Assembly (NCBI GenBank): GCA_013399015.1
Contig: VWZX01006105.1
Span: forward strand, 930,001 to 994,000
Length of the DNA: 64,000 bases
DNA from: Galbula dea
Taxonomy: Eukaryota > Chordata > Aves > Piciformes > Galbulidae
Direction: 5' to 3'
Shown: one piece after another, positions 30,101-38,930 of the stretch
Numbering within the stretch: position 1 is the first letter of the stretch
Layout of the letters: each line of letters starts with the position of its first letter
Translations under genes and position numbers: made by a program
Notes under the pieces: generated by a model
The model's input: only the letters and a program-made list of their open reading frames with translations
Told to the model about the DNA's origin: nothing
Databases searched by the model: none

Positions 30101-33100
30101 TGGCACCTATACACAGATTGGTTTATGTTCAAATAAAACATGTGGTTGAGATGTCTGTATGTACGTGTGTATCACAGAACTGTGTATTTTCCAAGTCAGC
30201 TCAGCTATATGAACACCAGACTAGCACCACTGCATAAGTAAATGGTTATTATAGTGTAACATCATGTTGTTGACAATGGCTTGTAACAGATGCTTAATAA
30301 TTCATAGGAAGTTTAATAAAAATTTCCACTCCCAAACTGCCCTTCCAGCAGTTTAGGAATACTTAAACCTCTGAGTTTAAGGAGTTTATAAAAGTTGTAT
30401 GCACACTTTGAATTTTAACAGCTGCTGGAGAGTGTTTTGTCCCTTCATTTATCTGTTGCTTTTTGAGTCAATCTATATTTCTAGTTTCTAAGACATTCTG
30501 TGGCAGGATAACCCAAATAGCAAAAATGCAGATAATACAAACCACATATTAGTGATTATATTTTATTTGTTGATATAGTTTAATCAACAATATAATAAAT
30601 CAACAGTTTAATAAATATTGACAATATTTCTATTGTTGATAGAGTTGATTGTTTTTCAAATGTATCAATCTATGCCATAGTTCTTTTTGGAATTCTTATA
30701 CTTACTGTACCCAGTTGGTCTACTTCAGTCCTGTGCCTGTTTGGACCATTGATGATAAATGTGCTGCTAGAATGCCCTATGGACGTCTGGTTCGTTTGCT
30801 AGAGAGGAGATTAATTTCTAGGCTTAACTTTCATAAAAGAAAGATTTGAGTTCAGCTATGTCTCTGAAATCTATTCTAAGCTAAGAGGCTTCACACCTCT
30901 TATGCTGTTCTCTCACTGCATTTCTCTTCCTTACAGAACTGTTAGATCAAGTATGTTTTCTTTAAGTCCATAGAATACAGGGTAGGTTTGTATACAGGTT
31001 GAAGGCATAGGATCCAACTGCATGGAGACCACCTTCTGTGTACTACACATCTGTTTCACTTCTTAACCTAAAACATGTGTTTTGTTCAGGTAGTCCATAT
31101 TTTGAGTTCAAAAAGTGGTACAAGGTGATAAAATGTTCCTTGGATGTGAAGCAAAAGAAATTGGATGAAGAAAGAGCCAAGTAAGAAGTTTTTAAGTCCT
31201 TTTTCTTTTTTAAGGTAGCCAGTTTTACTTGAATTCCTGACCTCTACAGAAATTTAAAAAGTTGGGAGTTTGCTCCACATTTCCATCTGTCAAGCTTGGG
31301 TGAATAGGGTGATTAGAGCCCTATTTTCATTTTCTATTTCACTCATAATGTTTCTTCAGCATATTAGTTAGATGCTCACCTTCTGTGACAAGTAGCTTGT
31401 ATAGCTGAACAATTAACTGATTACAGGAAATTTAGACTTAGATGCCTCAGTTTGCCTACTCTGAAAAGACACTTCCTTGATGCATAGGGGGAACAGTGGC
31501 TTTTAATGCACTAACCAATAGATTATTTTGAGTTTTAGTTTAGTAGCTCTAACAGTATTTGTAAGAAATTACTATTATTTTACTTGTTTGATCCAGATTT
31601 CATTTTCTTAACAATTCTTATGTCTCTTTTTGGTAGGTATCTGTGGAGATGTGAAAAGCCACTGTTTTATTCAGCCCAGAAGAAATCTAAGGTTCTGAAG
31701 AGAAGACGTGAGTAAACTTTACTTCTTCCCAGAAGCACAGAAGTCTGCTCCAACTTTTCCCATCATAGAAAATCTGCAGCCCTGGCTGTGATAATATTTA
31801 CATCTTATAGTACTTTCTCTTCTCTCTTTCATCTCTGGATACAATTAATTATTTTACAACCTGTGGCTGGAATTCTTCAAACAGACATTTTCCTCATGCT
31901 TCACTGAAACTGCCTTTGCCAGTCTTCCTAATGACCTGCGACCACATCTCAAAATGAGTACTCTGTCCTGGTCTTCACTGGCTTGTCAGCTGCATGTGTA
32001 TAGTGGTGATCTTTGTGAATTGTTGTGGGTCTTCATAGCTTTTCTGTTCCTTTTCTCCCTTACTTTCTCATATTTTCCATATGGATATCTCCGTATGTCC
32101 TTTGGTAGACTTTGCATGTCACTCTTGACTCCCACTCCTATTTGCAGTCTGCTATAGAAAGTGAGGAAGGCTTGTCTGAACATGACTTGAATAGCTAGCT
32201 ACCTCTACTTTATTTTAGTAGGTCTAAAAGTACTTAAAAGAAATTACTGGTGTTTACATTGACATAAAAGCAAACAGACAAAACAACAAAACCACCACTT
32301 ACCTGTGGAAATACAGAAAAACAGAATTTTTGTGAACCAAATTAGATCTGAAGGTCTTCATTCTACATTTAGTAGTATCTAGTAAGCAGCAGATACTTGG
32401 AGGGAGATGTTAAGTGTGACAAGTGATAATTTTCCCTTTATATAGTCTTCCAGTCTCTAGAAGTGACTGGCTTGGGGGCTTCTAAACAAATTATATAATC
32501 AATCCGGTTTGGTTTGAATAACTCATATTGGATTTCTCTTTCAAGAATTCATTTGGGGTTTTTTGAATGTTCTTGCTCTTAATTTGGTAGGGGTGAACCT
32601 GCAGTCCAATCATGTTCCATGGAAAAACACGTTTGAGTTTATGTCAAGCTGATCATTGACTCAGATGCCCTTTAATTTCTGTGTTTATAAGAAGAAATGA
32701 ATAATGATTCATTGTTCATCATTTGTGGCAGTCTGGATTCCTCTTCTGTCTCTGCTTTTCTCTGAGCTAGAAGAGGGCCATTAAGATCATGGAGCTTTAC
32801 CACTAGCTGTTGCAAGCAGGCACATCACATAATGCCATTGTAACTGGGCAATATTCATCTTAAAACAAAAGGAAAATAGTAGAGACAAAGAGCTCTACAA
32901 CACTTCGTGTCAGATACAAGCTTTCAGAAACTTTCCTCAGCCTTTGTTTTTGATGGTAGGTTTTAGTGTCCTCTTGAAAGATAATCTTTCCAGTCTTAGA
33001 TTACTTTAGGATGTCTTTTCTGCTTTTTTTCCAGTTTATGAATGAGTTCAGTCAGATTTTGGTTACAGAAAAAGTTGAACCTCCAACAACAGTGGTTTTT

Positions 33101-36100
33101 TAACCTGTTTTTTATCCTAGGGAAACAAGACTTAGGCAGTCATAATGTGTGTACCTTCTTTCCCTTCTTAGCCTCAGTAACTTCTGAAAGTTTGTCATTC
33201 GTTCACAAGGAGTGAGAAAGATGGAGTGATTTATTGGTTGGTTGTTTTTGGTTGGGTTTGGGTTTGTTGGTTTTTTATTTTTGGTGGTGTTTGTTGTTGG
33301 TTTTTTTCTCCCAAGTTGAAATTTACTCTATGAAAACCTTAAATCCATATGTGTATGAAACCAGGCTTCCTTAATTCTGATACACAGTAAACTACTCAAA
33401 AAATTTTAGCCAGTCTAAGAGGAGTATAACTGGGTAAATGTAGCAAAAAGCTGGCTGTTTCTCATCAGCATCAAAATACAAACAGTACCAAATGCATTTT
33501 ACAGGTTTTACTTGGGGCAATGCATTTGGAGTGCCCCCAGTATCCATCCTTAGGTATGGAAAAACATGGCATTTTGAATTATCTTTCAAAGTCTTTCCCT
33601 AAAACATGTGACAGTTACATTTTAAGTTGAATGGGAGAGAGAACATGCAAACCTTCAAGGTTTCTCAGGATTCCACACAGAGATTTAAAGTGGCAGGGAG
33701 GGGGGAAGGTGCAAATATCCCATGTTATTCCTGTGTTAGTCACCTTGAAACAGTTTTCTAGTACTTAATATTTTTGCCTTGTTTGTTTTTCTGTTTCTAT
33801 TTGTATAGAGATGGTTGTGAACTTACAGAATCAGTTTGGGAAGCTGTCTGGTTCAGTGCGACCGGCTGAAAAGCCAAATCCTTCAAGTTTTCAGTTCAGT
33901 TGGTCTGAAGAAAACACAGAAGAGAGTTGTTTCCATGGGCATAGCCTAAAGGGAATTTTGCAAGAAAAACAGGGAGTGCTTACAGCCATAAACTCTGACT
34001 ACTGGCTGTGTACAGTTAAACTATGTAGTGAAAAGTAAGTATTCAAATTGGTTCAATCATTTTGGAAAGTTCTTCTGGAAGTAATGTGCCATCTAGATAT
34101 ATATTTACAAATGACAAATGTGGGGTGTGTGCACAGCTATGTGTTCACATATAGTTAAAATAAATGGTAGAAAGAGGCATATGCAGATTGGTTAGTCTTG
34201 GGTTGGGAGTAGACAAGCTGTAATATGAAGAGTGATCAAAGTGAGCTTTTGAGAAGAGAGGAGATGAGACAAAATCGACAGCTAGAGTCACATGGCAAGA
34301 GTAGCTGGTAGATAAAAAAAGTCACTACACTTCCTTCTTCATAGTATTGTAGAAAAAAACTTGCACCACAGCTCTCCAGAGAATGGGAAAATGATTCCAT
34401 TCCTCTCTCCCCAGCCCAAAAAAGCACAGGAAATTAATTTTCTAAATCATTGTACTGCTTTTGTGGTGATCTTAATGGAAATTAAAGTTAAAATTAGCAA
34501 AGTTCAAAGAAGCAGGCAATTAACACCTTCAGAACATATTGAAAAAAATAATTATGAGTGAAAAGGATTTTACCATTATTTCATCTAAGAGTATCAGCAA
34601 TCAACAGTTGTACTTCTTGCAAGCAGAAAAGTAAAAGAAGAAATTTCTCTTACTGGAAAAGTAAATGAAGAAATATGGGAAAAGAAAACATTTTGTGCTA
34701 TTAGGGGAAGTTTAGTGTCTGTCTTTGAGAGAACTATTCCCAAGTCCTGCCTTCACAACTGAAAGGGATTTTTTTTTTCCAATTAAGGGTGTATCAAAAC
34801 AGTCATTCTATTTGTTGGTAAAATTATTTTCTTTAAAGGACCCGAGTATCAAGGAGAACAATAGCCCAGCTAATCCAGCCTTATACAAAGTTATATGGAT
34901 ATTTAAGTATCTACCCAGGTTGTGTTGGACTCCTCACTCTTCCTTTAGTACCTTCTCCTCTTGTGTTAAATTCTTCAAACATTGCTGAACTTTCTGCTTG
35001 GTGGGTGCAGGCAGAGGACTGTAGTAGTAGACAAAGATTATTAAGCCCTGCTGACTGTAGGAGTTTGGCAGCACTTACTCCAAGAAATAGGAAATATGTA
35101 GTGTTTCTCATAAACTGCCCGGGTAGCATTGATTTGGCTTCTGGTTCATATGCCAAATTTCAGTTCTGCCATTGATTGTATCATGAAACCCTAGTCCAGA
35201 AGTGGAAAGTACTGGTGAGTATCAGTGAAAAAGATGATCTTTGGGGAAGGCTTGGATTCTCCTGAATGTCTTATGTGTGCAATTGGAAGGTGTTTTTTGG
35301 AAAGGAGGTCATGTTACATTAGTGTGAAATCAGATTTCATAGTGCATTGAATAACATCTTAAGAATGTAGCTGGTATATACTTCTAAATGGCATGCATAA
35401 GAAAGCAGCAGCTCCTCCAGAGTCTTAGCAATACGTTTCTGATTTTGAAAACATGAAATATTCCCCTTGAGAGCAATTGGCTTTACATGTCTGCAGTCTT
35501 TTCTGTCTTGCAGTGGGTTTATTTGCTTATCTTTATTTTTCTTTTCACGTTACCTTTCACATCACCACTACGACAGAAATGGGTTGGAATAATGTAAACA
35601 CAGTGTTGTATTACAAGAGCTTTGGTTGTGTGGATTCATTCTTTTGTATGAATAAGAAAGTTGGGTTTTTCTGAAGGCAGGAGAGGGTAATAATCCTTTC
35701 ACCACGAATTTGCGTAAATCTTACGTACACACTGAGTGAGTGGGGTATTTCACTGTCTGTTTGTGTGAATAATGTTTCATGCAAAGCCTGTTCTTAAGCC
35801 TATGTTTTCATATGTGATATATTAAAATGTTAATGGCAAACTGTCATAGCCTTCATGAAACAAAATTTGAATTTAAATTCTTACCAGGTAAATTTCCCAT
35901 TATAACATTTGCAATGCAAGTAGTTAAATTATACATCTGACACTTATCTTTGGAAACCAACATCTACTTCAGATAGGAATGTTTATCCTATGCAAGTGTG
36001 TGTATAATAAAACCAAAACCTAGCTTAAAAATCTCTATAAATCAGCATGGTCTAACTGAGACTACTGAAATACTTTATTCCCAGGACTAAAGTATGATTT

Positions 36101-38480
36101 CAGTGTGGGCAGAGCTGAGATTAGTCAAATGGTTGATGGTTAAGTAGGGAACTGCTGGACAAACTCAAGTGGAAGACAAGAGTCTACAGATCATGGAAGG
36201 AGGGGTTGGCCACAGGGGAAGAGTACAGAACTGTTGTCAGAGGTTGTAGGGAGGCAACTAGGAAAGCTAAGGCCTCTGGAATTAAACCTTGCAAGGGAGG
36301 TCAGGGACAATAGGAAGGGCTGCTTCAAATACACTGCAGGAAAAATTAACACTAGAGGCAATGTAGGCCCACTGCTGAATGAGGTGGGTGCTTTGGTGAC
36401 AGAGTTACTGAATTGTGCCTTCTTTGTCTATACTGTTAGAGACTGTGTTCAGCAGCCTCAGACCCCTGAGCCCCCAGATGATGTTAGGATAATGGAGGAG
36501 TTTTCCTTCGTTGATGAGGACTGGGTTAGGGAGCAATTAAGCCATCTGAACATCCATAAATCCATGGGACCTGATGGGATGTACCCATGGGTGCTGAGGG
36601 AGCTGGCAGAAGTCATTGCCAGGCCACTCTCCATCATCTTGAGTAAGGCCTGGGGAACAGGAGAGGTGCCTGGGTATTGGAGGAAGGCAAATGTCACTCC
36701 AGTCTTCATAAAGGGCAAGAAGGAGGAGCTGGGTAACTCTAGAGCAGTCAGCCTCACCTCCATCCCTGGAAAGGGATGAAAAACTGAAAACAGTTGACAC
36801 CAAAATGGCCATAAAAGCTGAAATTGCTGAATCTCAGATTCGACAAGGACATAGCGAAGTGTCTTAATTCATACTAGCCAAACAATGCAGGTTTTCAACC
36901 AGCATTTCTCAGTGAAGTTTGAATTTAGCCAATGCTTTGGGTTGTTGAGTCAGCAAGTTCATTCTGACACTGCTGAAATGTGTGATTGAGTTTAGTTTTT
37001 GTAAGAAGTCGCTGGCAGCTTTCAGGGAATGTGAGGTAGGGCAGAGGATGGGATGCATGGCACAAGAGACCTAGTTTCAGATTTCCAATCTACCAGACTT
37101 CAGGAAGCGTTAAACAAAGACTGAGCTTCCCAAGGTGCAGCTTGCATGGCAAGATGGATCTGTCTGTTCCTCCAGTCTGAGGTGAAATGTAAATGTTTGT
37201 TGGGCCAGAGGGAGCGAGCAAATGATTCTATAGTCTAGTAATTAGCAGAGTTGCCCGTAAATTGGGACAGACAGATTCCAGTCCTTGTTCTGGTGAATAT
37301 TTAAGACTGCTGCTCTGAGTCAGACAGAAAGGAAGTTTTAAACTCTGCTTCTGCACATCCCAGGACACTGCCTAGTATGCTAGAAGATGCACAGGACTTA
37401 CATGGTAAATAGAACCTGATTCTCCATGTCAATGTCAGATTTTTTTTTTTAATGCAAACAGCTGGATTTTATACTGTTTTAAGCTTTTAATAAAAATAAA
37501 TTGGAGGTTATTTTTCCAACATAAGTTGCTGAACTTACTGTTTACAGAGCTATCTCTGCAGTCTGTCCTGTGACATCAAGACAGACAAAAGTTCAGTCTG
37601 ACACTTGTTAAGAGCGAGTCCAGTCTGCTGTTTTCATTATATACTTGATAATAAAATCACCTCATCATTTTCAATCTAAGGCTACAAAATAATTAAGCAG
37701 AAGGCTTCAATAGCACTCATTATTTTCTGCCAACCTGATCAGGTTTTGGCACCAGTGTTTCCTTTGTTACTCCATTGACTTGAACTTAGCTTTTCTGTCT
37801 TGTTTCTAGACAAGAAATGTTTATATTTAGCACACAAAGGCAATAGACAAGAAATGGATGGGCTATAATCTCATGGCACAGTGTCGGAAGAGGAGAGGGG
37901 ACTCTGTGGAGAGTGTGGGCAAAGAACAGAGGAAAGAGCCTGGGGTGTCTGCACTAGATAGTATTAGACATTTTCACACTTTGCTACATTTGCTAAAAGC
38001 TAGGAGAACAAACACTGGTTCAATTCAGTCCTGAAAGGCAAAGAACATATTCTTGACCTGGTTTTGGTATAATCCTGATCTCTGAACATATCTTGGTCCA
38101 GTTCTCTGCTTCAGGGTTTTGCAGGAGAGTGTCCCTTTACAGAATCAACATTGTAGAGCAGAATTTTGATTTCAGCTGTTGGTAAAATGTAGTTTTCCTT
38201 TAATTACAATTAAATATATTTAAGTTTTAGCTAAATACTGAATACTAAATGTGACTTAGACCTTTTTATTTTCTCCATTCTTTTCAGGTTGTGTGGTCAC
38301 CTGGGTCATTATAGAGAAGTGGACTTTCCTCAGAGCTATAATTTTGTACTAAGTTTATTCTCCTTTCTTCTGAGGATGCAGCCCTCTTATATCCATGATG
38401 AAGTGTGTATGATAGAGCACAAACTTTTTAATAAAAAAATCTGTAAAAAGCCAAAATACAACACAGTCCGAAGGAAGTAA
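40..38480 (+). CDS. TAF1B: TAF1B gene, coding exons 2-15 (exon 1 outside window)
   Basis: TAF1B (TAFI63) is the RRN7/TFIIB-like subunit of SL1/TIF-IB. In the nucleolus this complex recruits RNA polymerase I to the rDNA promoter. Joining 40-138, 628-715, 2558-2655, 2943-3038, 3654-3786, 6477-6645, 12411-12510, 26006-26153, 28207-28384, 28682-28728, 31090-31180, 31637-31707, 33809-34034 and 38288-38480 gives one open frame of 578 residues. Every junction is GT-AG and in phase. The product resembles human TAF1B from end to end (about 588 residues): an N-terminal C-x2-C-x14-C-x2-C zinc ribbon (visible residues 7-28), then a reader/linker segment and two cyclin-like folds (family knowledge). Blocks such as [11 protein letters not shown] and KYLMEANLP are near-identical to human as I remember it. 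Only the start-codon exon, a few residues, is missing. No internal stop or frameshift is seen, so the gene appears intact. Confidence 0.96.
628..715 (+). CDS. TAF1B: TAF1B exon 3
   Basis: It begins [12 protein letters not shown], matching the segment after the zinc ribbon in human TAF1B. It is lysine/arginine-rich toward its end, where the B-reader/linker lies in the family. The acceptor is TTGCAG and the donor GTATGT. It ends in phase 1, and the codon is completed by the next exon. Confidence 0.94.
2558..2655 (+). CDS. TAF1B: TAF1B exon 4
   Basis: It encodes the stretch containing WYVCEGFQ and [12 protein letters not shown], which is strongly conserved with human TAF1B. A long T tract precedes the CACTTAG acceptor and the donor is GTATGT. 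It starts with two bases that complete the split codon from exon 3 and ends in phase 0. It lies at the start of the first cyclin-like fold. Confidence 0.95.
2943..3038 (+). CDS. TAF1B: TAF1B exon 5
   Basis: It has 32 codons in phase 0, beginning [20 protein letters not shown], a TAF1B hallmark in the N-terminal cyclin-like fold. The acceptor is TATCAG and the donor is a consensus GTAAGT. Confidence 0.96.
3654..3786 (+). CDS. TAF1B: TAF1B exon 6 (acidic/serine-rich, divergent)
   Basis: It starts after CAG at 3651-3653 and ends before GTAGGA in phase 1. The encoded segment is rich in serine, aspartate and glutamate (for example [13 protein letters not shown]). It falls in the poorly conserved insert of TAF1B, so it is supported mainly by phase continuity with exons 5 and 7 and by its position. 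The splice sites fit, and the junction with exon 7 restores the conserved frame. Confidence 0.85.
3787..6476 (+). other. TAF1B intron 6
   Basis: This 2.7-kb intron has no recognisable gene. Its only outstanding feature is a locally CpG-rich patch at about 5100-5440. Confidence 0.8.
5100..5440. other. CpG-richer patch inside TAF1B intron 6
   Basis: By eye, about ten CpG dinucleotides occur in roughly 340 bp, while the flanking kilobases have almost none. I recognise no coding frame and no known repeat. It could be an old transposon remnant or a regulatory element. Confidence 0.4.
6477..6645 (+). CDS. TAF1B: TAF1B exon 7
   Basis: It encodes the end of the serine-rich insert ([10 protein letters not shown]) followed by the conserved helix with [20 protein letters not shown]. 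The acceptor is TTTTTAG and the donor is GTATGA inside the arginine codon (phase 2). A 5.8-kb intron follows. Confidence 0.95.
8798..8850 (+). repeat. 14-bp direct repeat pair
   Basis: GTATGTTACACATT occurs at 8798-8811 and at 8837-8850, within TAF1B intron 7. Confidence 0.8.
10797..10880 (+). repeat. G/T-rich low-complexity tract
   Basis: The tract is a long run of T and G with almost no A or C (GGGGGGTTTTGTTTGGTTTT and similar). Confidence 0.75.
11195..11584 (+). mobile_element. CR1 LINE fragment, 3' end
   Basis: This is a diverged CR1 copy on the + strand. The upstream part resembles the late ORF2/3' UTR region (GGGAGGAGCTGTCAACAAAC, CTCTGCAGAGGGACCCAGGC). The downstream part carries the CR1 3' UTR signature GGACTAGATGATCCTCTTGG and ends near ATATTCTGTGA. 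It is 5' truncated, as is usual for CR1. The left edge is approximate. Confidence 0.8.
12411..12510 (+). CDS. TAF1B: TAF1B exon 8
   Basis: Its first base completes the split arginine codon. It then encodes [20 protein letters not shown], conserved with human TAF1B. The acceptor is TATGCAG after a T tract and the donor is GTAATT. It ends in phase 0 and is followed by the largest intron in the gene (about 13.5 kb). Confidence 0.95.
14593..14675 (+). repeat. G/T-rich low-complexity tract
   Basis: It is composed of TTTTGTTGTTGTTTG, GGGGGG, GTTGTTGTTTGGGG and TTTTGTTTGTTTTG blocks. It lies 310 bp before the 5S-derived SINE. Confidence 0.7.
14985..15182 (+). mobile_element. 5S rRNA-derived SINE with CR1-type 3' tail
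   Basis: Positions 14985-15102 are a 5S rRNA-like head. The core GGAAGCTAAGCAGGGTCGGG (A-box region) and GGATGGGAGACCGCCTGGG (intermediate element/C-box) are essentially unchanged from vertebrate 5S rRNA, while the 5' 30 bases are diverged and slightly shorter. Positions 15103-15182 are a CR1 3' end: CCTGCTGTGGCAGGGGGGTT, then GGACTAGATGATCTTTCGAG, ending in repeated TCTGTGATT. This head-plus-LINE-tail structure is that of a SINE3-type element mobilised by CR1 reverse transcriptase (inference). A TTTT run 8 bases past the end (15189-15192) could terminate a Pol III transcript. It sits in sense orientation in TAF1B intron 8. It is not a functional 5S gene, because the 5' part is altered and the tail is fused. 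Confidence 0.9.
20503..20540 (-). mobile_element. Short CR1 3'-end remnant
   Basis: About 38 bp match the reversed CR1 3' terminus (TCATAGAATGGTTTGCATTG, then GGAAGGTACC). It is antisense to TAF1B, heavily truncated and decayed. Confidence 0.6.
23756..23772 (+). repeat. (ATAA)n microsatellite
   Basis: This is a short run of about four AAAT/ATAA units in TAF1B intron 8. Confidence 0.8.
24757..24812 (+). repeat. A-rich/AAC low-complexity tract
   Basis: Runs of A are interrupted by C (CAAAACAAAAACCTC, then CAACAACAACAAAAAACCCC). It resembles, on the opposite strand, the G/T tracts found elsewhere in the window. Confidence 0.7.
25355..25640 (+). mobile_element. CR1 LINE copy with internal deletion
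   Basis: The left part resembles the CR1 ORF2 linker between the endonuclease and reverse transcriptase. It aligns by eye with the copy at 36370-36540 (CTGCTGAATG, then GCTTTTTTTTTTGCCTCAGT). The right part (25580-25640) is the CR1 3' end with TGGACCTGATGATCTCAAGC and TGGTTCTGTGATC. The reverse transcriptase region between them is missing, so the copy is broken. Confidence 0.65.
26006..26153 (+). CDS. TAF1B: TAF1B exon 9
   Basis: It encodes [20 protein letters not shown], then the signature LPRFPDIT and the [11 protein letters not shown] block, at the start of the C-terminal cyclin-like fold. The acceptor is TTTTTCAG and the donor is GTAAAT. It ends in phase 1. Confidence 0.97.
26154..28206 (+). 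other. TAF1B intron 9
   Basis: This 2-kb AT-rich intron shows no gene or repeat that I can identify. Confidence 0.7.
28207..28384 (+). CDS. TAF1B: TAF1B exon 10
   Basis: It encodes the conserved [20 protein letters not shown] helix and LDDHYEW of the C-terminal cyclin-like fold. The acceptor is AATCAG and the donor is GTAAGT, splitting the tryptophan codon. The hydrophobic run is a buried helix of the cyclin fold, not a membrane segment. Confidence 0.97.
28682..28728 (+). CDS. TAF1B: TAF1B exon 11 (47-nt small exon)
   Basis: This short exon encodes [15 protein letters not shown], equivalent to the human SLSNLAEKHNEKNK segment. The acceptor is TTTTGCAG and the donor is GTACAT. Its phases (in 2, out 1) fit both neighbours exactly. 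It is too short to be found by ORF length alone. Confidence 0.93.
28729..31089 (+). other. TAF1B intron 11
   Basis: This 2.4-kb intron is AT-rich. It contains a cluster of short inverted repeats near 30567-30650 and a short TG run near 30080. No gene is seen. Confidence 0.7.
30567..30590. repeat. Short inverted repeat in AT-rich DNA
   Basis: TTGTTGAT (30567-30574) and ATCAACAA (30583-30590) form perfect 8-bp arms around an 8-base spacer. Related half-sites recur up to about 30650. Confidence 0.7.
31090..31180 (+). CDS. TAF1B: TAF1B exon 12
   Basis: It encodes [17 protein letters not shown] followed by a lysine/glutamate-rich helix, matching the human PWFDFRKWYQIMKK region. The acceptor is TGTTCAG and the donor is GTAAGA. 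The final lysine codon is split with exon 13. Confidence 0.95.
31637..31707 (+). CDS. TAF1B: TAF1B exon 13
   Basis: It encodes [18 protein letters not shown], corresponding to the human KYLWKSEKPLYYS region. The acceptor is TTGGTAG and the donor is GTGAGT. It ends in phase 1. Confidence 0.94.
31708..33808 (+). other. TAF1B intron 13
   Basis: This 2.1-kb intron shows nothing beyond a GT-rich low-complexity tract at about 33234-33311. Confidence 0.7.
33234..33311 (+). repeat. G/T-rich low-complexity tract
   Basis: GGTTGGTTG units are followed by GGGTTTGGGTTTGTTGG and GGTGGTGTTTGTTGTTGG. This is the same class as the tracts at 10797 and 55003. Confidence 0.7.
33809..34034 (+). CDS. TAF1B: TAF1B exon 14
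   Basis: It encodes [14 protein letters not shown], then [20 protein letters not shown] and [10 protein letters not shown], all collinear with human TAF1B. The acceptor is TTGTATAG and the donor is GTAAGT. The codon after the last serine/glutamate pair is split with exon 15. Confidence 0.96.
34035..38287 (+). other. TAF1B intron 14
   Basis: This 4.3-kb intron holds a CR1 ORF2 fragment at about 36110-36776. The remainder is AT-rich and has no feature that I recognise. Confidence 0.75.
36110..36776 (+). mobile_element. CR1 LINE ORF2 fragment (endonuclease-RT linker and start of RT)
   Basis: A reading frame open from about 36234 to 36779 encodes a CR1 ORF2 segment. Its C-terminal half carries the typical N-terminal RT blocks: [26 protein letters not shown], then [30 protein letters not shown]. 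The copy ends right there, just before the catalytic RT core, and no CR1 3' UTR follows. It cannot be active. Upstream of 36234 the similarity continues to about 36110 with stops. Confidence 0.85.
38288..38480 (+). CDS. TAF1B: TAF1B exon 15 (C-terminal coding exon, stop)
   Basis: The acceptor is TTTTCAG. The exon encodes the conserved [20 protein letters not shown] helix, then a lysine/arginine-rich tail ending TVRRK before TAA at 38478-38480. Human TAF1B has a similar basic tail. The segment just after the junction ([11 protein letters not shown]) has lost the Cys-Tyr-Cys pattern that I remember from human. Confidence 0.95.
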
Positions 38481-38930
38481 TAAGGTCTAAAAACAAGAGT
38501 ATTAAAACCATGTAAATTTGAGTCCCAAGCCATGGTGTTACATCTAAACTGTACTGATCCTTTTGCCTGTATGAAATTATTTTGTTAAGATGGAAGTGCT
38601 GAAATCTACTGCTGTATTTTAGTTGTAATGTCATTTTATCTGTAATTTAAGTCACTGGTTTCCAGCTGGGAAAATTACCCAGGAAGCTGTTCATCACAAT
38701 GTATTTCCTCACTTTGCATCAGAGCCAACAGGAAGCTATGAAACTACCTTTTTTTTTTTTTTTGGCATATTTGCTCATACTATTGGTGTACTAGATAGCA
38801 TATTAGCATTTAATTATGTTGTGAAAATATATATTTTTTTACCTCTTGTATGACAGCAACTATATTTCTAGAAAGTAATATTTTGTTTGAAATAGTGTGT
38901 TAACAAATAAAGGAGTGGTTCATTGATGGT
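38481..38930 (+). promoter_or_regulatory. TAF1B: TAF1B 3' UTR with polyadenylation signal
   Basis: The stretch downstream of the TAF1B stop is AT-rich. A canonical AATAAA lies at 38906-38911, followed at about 38924-38943 by a GT-rich segment of the kind found downstream of cleavage sites. An upstream ATTAAA at 38501-38506 could act as a weaker alternative. The exact cleavage point is inferred. Confidence 0.7.

Noticed and set aside
36234..36779. A host protein-coding gene of 181 residues
   Set aside because: The sequence is recognisably CR1 ORF2 (linker and first RT blocks), so it is a LINE fragment.
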